Shown in pieces: positions 1-6,526 of a DNA stretch of 16,597 nucleotides. The notes under the pieces were generated by a model. That model was given only the letters and a program-made list of their open reading frames with translations. It ran no database searches and was not told the DNA's origin. Each line of letters begins with the position of its first letter. The stretch's first letter is position 1. The DNA is from Candidatus Rifleibacteriota bacterium (GTDB lineage: Bacteria > Riflebacteria > Ozemobacteria > Ozemobacterales > Ozemobacteraceae), in assembly GCA_022704885.1 (NCBI GenBank), contig JAKJFO010000048.1, positions 1 through 16,597 of the forward strand. Reading direction: 5' to 3'. A program made the position numbers and the translations under genes.

Positions 1-1
1 C

Positions 2-529
2 AACATCGGGCCGATTTTCGACCATGACATGGACAAGATCGTCGATTATCTGGCATCGCTCGAAAAGCATGCCGGCGGTCTGCCGCTCTATATCGAAGGC
101 CCGGTCGATATGGAAGAAAAGCAGCTGCAGATCGAAAAACTCGGCTATATCACGCAAAAGCTCCACAAAATCGGCTCGAAGGTCAAAATCGTCGCCGACG
201 AATGGTGCAATACCTACGAAGATGTGCGCGATTTCTGCGATGCAAAGGCCTGCGACATGGTGCAGATCAAGACGCCAGACCTCGGCGGCATTCAGAATAT
301 AGTCGAAAGCACTCTTTATTGCCGCAAAACTGGCGTCGAAGCCTATCAGGGCGGAACCTGCAACGAAACCGACGTGTCGGCAAGAATCTGCGTGCATCTC
401 GCGGTGGCCGCCAGGGCCGAGCGCATGCTGGCCAAACCAGGCATGGGCTTCGACGAGGGCTACACCATAGTTAACAACGAACTTGAGCGCATAATTGCAG
501 TTCTGCGCATGCGAAGCGGAGTGAAATGA
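2..529 (+). CDS. mal: Methylaspartate ammonia-lyase, 3' part (5' end outside window)
   Basis: This enzyme removes ammonia from L-threo-3-methylaspartate to give mesaconate, the second step of glutamate fermentation by the glutamate mutase route; it acts in the cytosol. The frame is open from base 2, giving 175 C-terminal residues of a family usually about 413 long. Adding 241 to fragment numbering places the known Clostridium tetanomorphum active-site residues exactly: Glu32 (YIEGP) and Asp66 (VADEW) as Mg ligands, Gln88 and Lys90 (VQIKTPDLGG), where the Lys is the catalytic base, and Thr119-Cys120 (GGTCNETD). All are intact, so the enzyme is probably active. The stop overlaps the next start by 4 bases (ATGA), which suggests translational coupling with the AtuA-type gene. 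The family call is very secure; the missing N-terminal part cannot be judged. Confidence 0.96.
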   Translation, partial: NIGPIFDHDMDKIVDYLASLEKHAGGLPLYIEGPVDMEEKQLQIEKLGYITQKLHKIGSKVKIVADEWCNTYEDVRDFCDAKACDMVQIKTPDLGGIQNIVESTLYCRKTGVEAYQGGTCNETDVSARICVHLAVAARAERMLAKPGMGFDEGYTIVNNELERIIAVLRMRSGVK

Positions 530-1908
530 TGACAAACAAAGAAGAATTCAGAGTATTATCGCCAACCGCCATACTTGGTTATGGCTTCCCCGAAAGTTCA
601 TTCAAACGCGGAATCGAGCGCAAACCGCATCTTATTGCTGTTGACGCCGGTTCGACCGACCCCGGTCCCTATTATCTCGGCGCCGGCAAGGCCTTTACCG
701 ATCGCGCCTTTGTTAAACGCGACCTGCGTTATATGATCAAAGAGGGCGTCAGGCTGGGTGTTCCTGTTGTTGTCGGCACTGCCGGCGGCAGCGGCGCTTC
801 TGTGCATCTCGAATGGTGTCGCAAAATCATCGAAGAAATTGCGCAGGAAGAAAAGCTCAGCTTCAAGATGGGTGTGATTCCTTCTGATGTTGATAAACAG
901 ACGGTAAAGAAGGCGCTGCGTGAGGGCCGCATCAGTCCGCTGGCATGCGTGCATGAGCTGACCGAAGGGCTTATCGACGAGACTACCTATCTGGTTGCCC
1001 AGATTGGCATCGAGCCGATCGTCGAAGCATTAGAAGCCGGTTGTAACGTGGTGCTGGCCGGCCGTTGCTATGACCCCGCCGTTTTCGCGGCGCTGCCGGT
1101 AATGCAGGGCTATGATGAAGGCCTGGCGCTGCATATGGGCAAGATTCTTGAATGTGCTGCGATCGCGGCGACACCCGGATCTGGTGCTGACTGTGCACTT
1201 GGCATTCTCAAAAAGGACTCCTTTATTCTCGAAGCACTCAACCCGAAACGCCGCTTCACCTGCGAATCGGCAGCAGCTCACACGCTTTATGAAAAGTCTG
1301 ACCCATACCATCTGCCCGGCCCGGGCGGTTCGATCAATCTCGAAGACTGCTCGTTCACTGATGCCGGTGATGGCCGCGTCGAAGTTAGGGGCAGTCGCCA
1401 CGAAAAGACGCCAAGATATCTGATCAAGCTCGAAGGCGCGCGGCCGATAGGTTACCGCAGCATCAGCATTGCTGGTACCCGCGACCCGATAATGATCGCC
1501 GGTATCGACAAGATCATCGACGAAGTCAAACAGCAGATTTCCGATATGTCGGGCGAGAACGACCGTTCGCAACAGCTGTTTTTTCATGTTTATGGCAAAA
1601 ACGGCGTCATGGGGCCGCTTGAACCTCTCACTCAGATTGCTTCGCACGAACTCTGCATAGTTATCGAAGCTCTCTGCCCAACCCAGGAGCAGGCAGACAC
1701 GCTGTGCAGCGTCGCTCGTTCGACGCTGCTGCACTACGGCTACGAAGGTCGTATTTCGACCGCCGGCAATCTGGCGTTCCCGTTCTCGCCGTCCGATATC
1801 AAGATGGGTCAGGTATTCGAATTCTCGATTTATCACCTGATGGATCCGGGCGACGAGAAGCTTTTTTCGACTCGCATCGAAAAATATCAGGACGGCCGCA
1901 AGGTCTGA
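526..1908 (+). CDS. Acyclic terpene utilisation AtuA-family protein (DUF1446)
   Basis: The protein has 460 residues and belongs to the AtuA/DUF1446 family. Recognisable features are the N-terminal stretch with AVDAGSTDPGPYYLG, a VVGTAGGSGA glycine turn, LAGRCYDPA and the PGPGGSINLED block. AtuA was named from acyclic terpene degradation in pseudomonads, but no reaction has been established for it to my knowledge. Here it lies between methylaspartate ammonia-lyase and mesaconase, so a role in C5-dicarboxylate or CoA-ester metabolism of glutamate fermentation is more likely than terpene use (inference). Two adjacent ATG codons are possible starts. GGAG at 518-521 sits 4 nt before the first and 7 nt before the second, so residue 2 may be the true start. 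Some AtuA-like proteins carry a DUF4387 domain at the C-terminus; here that part is the separate next gene. Confidence 0.88.
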   Translation: MMTNKEEFRVLSPTAILGYGFPESSFKRGIERKPHLIAVDAGSTDPGPYYLGAGKAFTDRAFVKRDLRYMIKEGVRLGVPVVVGTAGGSGASVHLEWCRKIIEEIAQEEKLSFKMGVIPSDVDKQTVKKALREGRISPLACVHELTEGLIDETTYLVAQIGIEPIVEALEAGCNVVLAGRCYDPAVFAALPVMQGYDEGLALHMGKILECAAIAATPGSGADCALGILKKDSFILEALNPKRRFTCESAAAHTLYEKSDPYHLPGPGGSINLEDCSFTDAGDGRVEVRGSRHEKTPRYLIKLEGARPIGYRSISIAGTRDPIMIAGIDKIIDEVKQQISDMSGENDRSQQLFFHVYGKNGVMGPLEPLTQIASHELCIVIEALCPTQEQADTLCSVARSTLLHYGYEGRISTAGNLAFPFSPSDIKMGQVFEFSIYHLMDPGDEKLFSTRIEKYQDGRKV

Positions 1909-1926
1909 TCAGCAAAGGAAACAGCC

Positions 1927-2238
1927 ATGAAAAGAAATATTCTCGAAGCGGCCAAGGTCATTCGTTCCAAGAACGCCGGGCCTTTCGAACTGACTTTCGA
2001 CATAATGTTCAAGAACCGCGAATATTACGAACAGTTCAAAAGTCAGAAGATCATCAATGAAAAGATGATTGCCGGCATTCTCAAGATCAGCGAAAGCGAC
2101 ATTCTCAGCCTGATCTGGTTTGCTCCTGCCAATGCTGTGAAGATTACGATCAAACGGCCGATGGCTTCTGGAGCGCCTGGCGAGACTGACATCTACGGAG
2201 CGCAACAACACGCGCCGTTGCTGGCGATAGAGTTCTGA
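1927..2238 (+). CDS. DUF4387 family protein, partner of the AtuA-type protein
   Basis: This small cytosolic protein of 103 residues matches the DUF4387 pattern. It has SKNAGPFELTFDIMF near residues 17-31, a central helical part, a KITIKRP strand and the C-terminal GETDIYGAQQHAPLL block. The conserved acidic and polar residues look like a binding or catalytic surface, but no activity is known. It follows the DUF1446 gene by 18 nt with a good ribosome site (AAGGAA at 1915-1920, 6 nt spacing). In many genomes DUF1446 and DUF4387 occur next to each other or fused, so the two products probably form one complex (inference). It precedes the P-loop gene by a single base. The family call is secure; the function is unknown. 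Confidence 0.85.
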   Translation: MKRNILEAAKVIRSKNAGPFELTFDIMFKNREYYEQFKSQKIINEKMIAGILKISESDILSLIWFAPANAVKITIKRPMASGAPGETDIYGAQQHAPLLAIEF

Positions 2239-2239
2239 T

Positions 2240-3193
2240 ATGGGCAACGAGTCATTTCTGCATGCGAACCAGTCGCATTTTGAGACGCTGCTCTACTCGG
2301 TATACTACGCGCCGCGTGGCCGGCCGCGCCTCTACATTCTGGCCGGACAACTGGCCAACCGTTATCTGACGCCGAGCGATCTGCTGATCGGCGTCATTGG
2401 GGCAGAAGGTTCCGGCAAATCGACGCTGATCCGAGGCCTGTTTCCCGGCATGGAACTGACCAACGACGACGAAGGTGTAAACGTCAAAACCGCACCGATC
2501 TACGACTTTCAGGCCGGTGACTTTTTTGCGCCACATACCTTTCATCTCGATATTCGCTATGAACTCGCGTTTCACCAGCAGTTCGAAATTCTCGACGCAA
2601 TCAATCGTGCGCTCGGCGATGGTCGCCGCGTCGTTGTCGAGCACTTCGACCTGATTTACAAGGCCCTCGGCTTCAATGCGCAGATTATCTTTGGAATCGG
2701 CGAAGAGGTGCTGGTAGCGCGCCCGACTGTGTTCGGGCCGACGCCCGATTCGATCAAAAGTGTTGTCGAAAAGACGACAAAATACCGCAAAATGGCGCAT
2801 TCAGCCGAAGACATCACCAGCCAGATTCTTGCTACCGATTATAATTACACCCGCCGGGTGCTGCATTCAGACGTTAAACACGGCTTTGTCATCAAGTTTC
2901 CTGAGGAGCCGCAAATCGACATTGAGGAACTCGAAGGCAAGGTGCGTGCGGTTATCGAAAAGAATGTGCCAATTGTCGGCTGTGGCAAAGATCGCATTCG
3001 CATCGGTGAAAAGGAAATGTACTGCACCGGTACTCGAACGCATGTCAAGAGCTCCGGCGAAATCGAAGATTTCAGGCTGCTCAAGAAGTTCATGTTCGAC
3101 CCGATCTGGAAAGAATACATGCTCGTCGGCATGGTCGGCAAAAAATACCGCTCCGGCATTGAAGACATGGTCTACTTCGACGAACAGGGCTGA
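2240..3193 (+). CDS. P-loop NTPase with alanyl-tRNA-synthetase-type second additional (SAD) domain
   Basis: The protein has 317 residues in two parts. Residues 48-160 look like a kinase-type P-loop fold: Walker A GAEGSGKST at 54-62 and a hydrophobic strand VVVEHFD at 131-137. Residues 185-285 resemble the SAD domain of alanyl/threonyl-tRNA synthetases. HSAEDI at 187-192 sits where the synthetases have HxxxH, and CTGTRTHVKSSGEI at 262-275 parallels their CGGTHV...TGEI motif. The zinc ligands are altered: the second His of HxxxH is Asp191, and C262 and H268 are six apart. No aminoacylation or anticodon domain is present, so this is not a synthetase. I recall similar proteins in glutamate-fermentation clusters, which fits its place between DUF4387 and mesaconase. 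The start overlaps the upstream stop region with no clear ribosome site, implying coupling. Its reaction is unknown. Confidence 0.82.
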   Translation: MGNESFLHANQSHFETLLYSVYYAPRGRPRLYILAGQLANRYLTPSDLLIGVIGAEGSGKSTLIRGLFPGMELTNDDEGVNVKTAPIYDFQAGDFFAPHTFHLDIRYELAFHQQFEILDAINRALGDGRRVVVEHFDLIYKALGFNAQIIFGIGEEVLVARPTVFGPTPDSIKSVVEKTTKYRKMAHSAEDITSQILATDYNYTRRVLHSDVKHGFVIKFPEEPQIDIEELEGKVRAVIEKNVPIVGCGKDRIRIGEKEMYCTGTRTHVKSSGEIEDFRLLKKFMFDPIWKEYMLVGMVGKKYRSGIEDMVYFDEQG

Positions 3194-3209
3194 TAGAAAG
3201 GCAGAAGGC

Positions 3210-4763
3210 ATGAACAGACAGTATCGCAAAGTAACCAGTGATGGCATAAGTCTCGAAACGATCGGCGACCGGCAGTTTCTCAGCGTGCAGCCGCAGGTGC
3301 TGACGCAGCTGGCGGCAGAGGCGTTTCATGATCTGTCGTATTATCTGCGCCCGGATCATCTCGATGAGCTGGCCGCGATTGCTGCCGATCCGAGCGCTTT
3401 GCCCAACGAGCGCTTTGTCTGCAGTTCGCTGGTTAAAAACGCCGTTATTGCGGCAGAAGGCAAACTGCCGCTGTGCCAGGATACCGGTACGGCAACAATT
3501 TTTGCCTGGCGCGGCGAACGCGTGCTGACCGGCGGCGCCGACGAAGAAATGCTGACTCAGGGCGTGGCAAAGGCCTGGTCTGAAAATCATCTGCGCTTTT
3601 CGCAGGTCGCGCCATTAGGCATGTTCGACGAAAAGAACACCGGCAACAATCTGCCGGCTCAGATCGATATCGCGTTCAGTCCGGGTGATGAGTATAAATT
3701 CATGTTCATGGCCAAGGGCGGCGGTTCGGCCAACAAGACCGTGCTGTTTCAGGGCAGCCGCGCGCTGCTCAACGAAAAGGCCTTCACTGCATTTCTCAAA
3801 GAAAAGATCGGTGGCCTCGGCGTCGCAGCCTGTCCGCCATATAATCTGGTAGTGGTGGTCGGCGGTACCTCGCCAGAAGCCAACCTCAAAACGATGAAGC
3901 TGGCTTCTACCGGCTGGTATGACGATCTGCCGACGACTCCTGATGGCAGCGGCAGCCCTTATCGTGACCGTGAGTGGGAACGCCGCGCCTGCGAGATTGC
4001 GGCTGAAAGCGGCTGGGGTGCCCAGTTCGGCGGTCTGCATCTCGTGCTTGAAGCGCGCGTTATCCGCATGGCGCGTCACGCCGGTTCATGCCCGGTTTCG
4101 GTCGGCGTTTCCTGCAGCGCGCATCGCAACATGCTTGGTAAAATTACCGCTGACGGCGCCTTTCTCGAAGTTCTCGACACCAACCCGGCGCGCCTGCTCA
4201 AAAAGTGCGAAATTGAATCATTGCAGTCAACCAGTATCGATCTCGACCGCCCGATGCCCGAAATCCTGCTGCAGCTTGCGAAACACCCGGCTGGCTCGCT
4301 CGTCATGCTCAACGGCACCATGGTTGTCGCACGCGACATGGCACATGCGCGTATTTTCGAAATGGTCAACGCCGGCCAGCCAATGCCGGAATATTTCAAA
4401 AATCACCCGGTGTATTATGCCGGCCCGGCCCGCACGCCGCCCGGCTACGCCATCGGCAGCTTCGGCCCGACGACGGCGCAGCGCATGGACGAGTACATCG
4501 ACTTTTTCATGAGCCGCGGCGCTTCGCTGGTAACACTGGCAAAAGGCAACCGCGCTGAAAGCGTGATCAAGGCCTGCGCCCAGTATGGCGGCTTCTATCT
4601 CGGCACCATCGGCGGTGCTGCGGCGCTGATCGCCAGCGAGAACATCATCTCGTCAGAAGTGCTGGACTTTCCAGAATTCGGCATGGAAGCGGTTCACCGC
4701 ATCAAAGTGAAAAACATGCCGGCCTTCGTCATCTACGACGCCCAGGGCCACCGCCTCTATTAG
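3210..4763 (+). CDS. Mesaconase / class I fumarate hydratase, single-chain
   Basis: This [4Fe-4S] hydratase adds water to mesaconate to give citramalate; class I enzymes of this type often also act on fumarate. The 517 residues contain both halves of the family in one chain, as in E. coli FumA/FumD, rather than the two-subunit form of clostridia. Likely cluster ligands are Cys89 (LCQDTGT), Cys208 (AACPPY) and Cys294 (GSCPVSVG). Other conserved blocks are FMAKGGGSANKT near 166-177 and the C-terminal part with PPGYAIGSFGPTTAQRMD and TIGGAAAL. The start at 3210 follows the upstream stop by 16 nt and has GAAGG just before it. A longer open frame back to 2760 only overlaps the upstream gene and is not homologous. 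Placement behind methylaspartate ammonia-lyase favours mesaconase over housekeeping fumarase; sequence alone cannot exclude dual use. Confidence 0.93.
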   Translation: MNRQYRKVTSDGISLETIGDRQFLSVQPQVLTQLAAEAFHDLSYYLRPDHLDELAAIAADPSALPNERFVCSSLVKNAVIAAEGKLPLCQDTGTATIFAWRGERVLTGGADEEMLTQGVAKAWSENHLRFSQVAPLGMFDEKNTGNNLPAQIDIAFSPGDEYKFMFMAKGGGSANKTVLFQGSRALLNEKAFTAFLKEKIGGLGVAACPPYNLVVVVGGTSPEANLKTMKLASTGWYDDLPTTPDGSGSPYRDREWERRACEIAAESGWGAQFGGLHLVLEARVIRMARHAGSCPVSVGVSCSAHRNMLGKITADGAFLEVLDTNPARLLKKCEIESLQSTSIDLDRPMPEILLQLAKHPAGSLVMLNGTMVVARDMAHARIFEMVNAGQPMPEYFKNHPVYYAGPARTPPGYAIGSFGPTTAQRMDEYIDFFMSRGASLVTLAKGNRAESVIKACAQYGGFYLGTIGGAAALIASENIISSEVLDFPEFGMEAVHRIKVKNMPAFVIYDAQGHRLY

Positions 4764-5827
4764 TTGAATACGGGGTCGGGTGAATTGAGGGCGCCACCGG
4801 CGATGTGAGCTGCTTCGCGGCAGCCGCCGTCGCATTTGAGCATGTGTTGACAGCTGTTGCACATGGTTGGCAGATATTCACGGGTTTTGAAGGTCTGCCA
4901 GTATTCTGATGCGATGGCTATTTCGAGATCCTGATAGTTGCCGAGATTCACCGGAGAATGATTGCAGGGTCGCACGCTGCCGTCGGGAGCGACGGCAAAA
5001 AATTCGACGCCGCCGGCGCACTGGGTGCCGACTGTGAGCATATTGTATTTTTCGTTGCAGAGACAGAGCGGCAGTTCGGTGCCGACAGTGCCGTAGCGGT
5101 TGGCGGTGGTGCAGACTTCGTCGGCGATGCGCAACATCTTTTTGACCTGCTCGGCTGACAGGCAGAGTTCCTGATGAATGGTGCCGCGGCCGCCGGGCAG
5201 AAAGCGGTTAAGCAGCAGCTGATCGGCGCCGGCGAGAAAGCCGGCCGAAATGTTTTCGAACAGCTCGGGCAGGTTGCGCGAGGTGACGCAGATGCTGACT
5301 ACGACCGGCACTTTCTGCTGTGCCAGCAGAGTGATGGTGCGCAGTGCTTCGGCGGCATTGCCGCCGCCGGTAAGCTCAGAATAGGTTTTAAGACCGGGCA
5401 GGCTGACGACAACGGCGTCAACTTTGTTCTTGAGCCGGGCCGCATGCTCGCTGGTGACCAGCCGGCCGTTGGTGATGATTGTAAGTTCGAGCGGCTTTTC
5501 TTTATGGCCACAGACCCGGCCATCAGCGCCAAATTCAGGGTGGCACGCCGTTTTGCCTTTAACGTAATCGATGAGTTCGAACAGATCCTGACGCAGAAAA
5601 GGTTCGCCGCCGGTAAAAGCAAAGCCGTGAACTCCTTTGCCGATCATGAAGTCGATGCATTTTTTCCATTCACCTGTGCTCAATTCGTTATTGCAGCTGA
5701 ACTTTCCGGTGTCGGGAGAATCGGCATCCCATGGGGTCGAGCAGAAGACACAGCGATGATTGCAGGCGCTGGTGAGTTCAAGAACGGCGGTTTTCGGAAC
5801 TGTTACGTCAGGATAAAGTCTTTTCAT
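4760..5827 (-). CDS. Radical SAM/SPASM domain protein
   Basis: This 355-residue protein is a radical S-adenosylmethionine enzyme with a C-terminal SPASM auxiliary-cluster domain, a type that often modifies peptides or proteins. The SAM cluster motif CNHRCVFC has Cys22, Cys26 and Cys29. FTGGEP at 71-76 is the SAM-binding loop, and TIITNG at 116-121 follows. The SPASM pattern is clear: C270-x12-G-x4-C288, then CxxC-x5-C-x3-C (Cys323, 326, 332, 336). The usual last Cys is absent; Cys255 and Cys257 may stand in. Extra Cys95 and Cys106 lie in an insertion before the ITNG strand. The start at 5827 is 2 nt after the upstream stop. A longer frame to 5866 would overlap that gene without a ribosome site. 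It is last in an operon with two exported CxxC proteins, its candidate substrates (inference). Confidence 0.9.
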   Translation of the reverse strand: MKRLYPDVTVPKTAVLELTSACNHRCVFCSTPWDADSPDTGKFSCNNELSTGEWKKCIDFMIGKGVHGFAFTGGEPFLRQDLFELIDYVKGKTACHPEFGADGRVCGHKEKPLELTIITNGRLVTSEHAARLKNKVDAVVVSLPGLKTYSELTGGGNAAEALRTITLLAQQKVPVVVSICVTSRNLPELFENISAGFLAGADQLLLNRFLPGGRGTIHQELCLSAEQVKKMLRIADEVCTTANRYGTVGTELPLCLCNEKYNMLTVGTQCAGGVEFFAVAPDGSVRPCNHSPVNLGNYQDLEIAIASEYWQTFKTREYLPTMCNSCQHMLKCDGGCREAAHIAGGALNSPDPVFN

Positions 5828-5829
5828 GG

Positions 5830-6513
5830 TTATTTCTCGTAATTCAGCTGAAGTTCTTCGATACATTTCGGGCAGAATGTGCAGCCAGAAACGAATTCGA
5901 CCATAGCCCGCACTTTGTCGGGGTTTTTGAGCGGACCCCGGCCGGGGCCGTCATCTATCGACTTGACCGGGTATTCAAGGAACAACCAGCCGAGTTTATC
6001 GAGATCGTTGCCTTCGCTTGTTTTCCAGGAGAAGCTGGTGCCGCATTTGCCGCACTCGGTAGTGAATACCAGTTCAGCCCGTTCGGTTTTGCTGCATTTG
6101 CTGCAAAGCGCCGTTTCATCGAGTGTTATCTTTACCGGCAGATTTGGCAGGGCCCGGCGCACCGTGCTGATTCGGCGAACCATGGCGCCTGCCATGGAAT
6201 TATACTGATGTACCGTATTTTCGCCGCAACCGGGGCAGGTATAATCGATTGTAGCCGGTGGAAACGCCATTTTGTAGCACATGGCCGAATGAAACTCGAT
6301 CTGCTCTGGCTGGTTCTTCATGCTTTTGAGAGCATCAATCAGTTTCTGGCGGGCGAGGGAGCGATCGCCGGCAACACTGGTGGTTTCGCCATTATTACTG
6401 CTTGTTTCATTGCAGGCAGCACAGCCTGTCGTCTCTTCGGCGATTACCGGGCTATTGCTGACTGTCATCAGGGTTGCCATGGCGATACCGGCTATTTTGC
6501 TGGACTTTTTCAT
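5830..6513 (-). CDS. Exported CxxC-rich protein, paralog 2 of the radical SAM operon
   Basis: I do not recognise a named family. The 227 residues begin with a signal peptide (basic MKKSSK, hydrophobic core, likely cleavage after VIA at residue 25). Mature Cys residues come mostly in CxxC pairs: 31/34, 93/96 (CPGCG), 137/140 (CSKC), 154/157 (CGKC) and 214/217 (CPKC), plus single Cys79 in the motif FHSAMCYKMAFPP and Cys211. Such knuckles usually hold zinc, iron or an iron-sulfur centre, or form disulfides. The next gene upstream encodes a paralog with the same nine core cysteines; the 31/34 pair and Cys211 are unique to this copy. Translation starts behind a strong AGGAG at 6 nt. The radical SAM gene follows after 2 nt, so both are probably made together. 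An exported metal-binding or modified protein is the best description. Confidence 0.8.
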   Translation of the reverse strand: MKKSSKIAGIAMATLMTVSNSPVIAEETTGCAACNETSSNNGETTSVAGDRSLARQKLIDALKSMKNQPEQIEFHSAMCYKMAFPPATIDYTCPGCGENTVHQYNSMAGAMVRRISTVRRALPNLPVKITLDETALCSKCSKTERAELVFTTECGKCGTSFSWKTSEGNDLDKLGWLFLEYPVKSIDDGPGRGPLKNPDKVRAMVEFVSGCTFCPKCIEELQLNYEK

Positions 6514-6519
6514 AAATTT

Positions 6520-6524
6520 CTCCT
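6520..6524 (-). promoter_or_regulatory. Ribosome binding site of the second CxxC protein gene
   Basis: On the minus strand this is AGGAG with 6 nt to the ATG at 6513. It lies in the 13-nt gap between the two paralogs, so the second gene has independent, probably strong initiation. The radical SAM gene by contrast has only a weak site and likely depends on coupling. Confidence 0.75.
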
Positions 6525-6526
6525 GG

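Noticed and set aside
1030..1836. 268-codon minus-strand frame inside the AtuA-type gene
   Set aside because: It is antisense to a well-supported gene, has no ribosome site and its translation shows no recognisable domain; it is a shadow of codon bias.
2760..3209. 150-codon extension upstream of the mesaconase start
   Set aside because: It lies fully within the P-loop/SAD gene in another frame, is rich in Arg/Ser/Lys and matches nothing in class I hydratases. The start at 3210 has a ribosome site.
5174..5842. 222-codon plus-strand frame opposite the radical SAM gene
   Set aside because: The opposite strand has all radical SAM and SPASM motifs. The plus frame gives low-complexity Ala/Gly/Asp-rich sequence without motifs.
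5828..5866. Longer radical SAM start at 5866
   Set aside because: It would overlap the upstream CxxC protein by 37 nt with no ribosome site, while the start at 5827 lies 2 nt after the upstream stop, typical of coupling.
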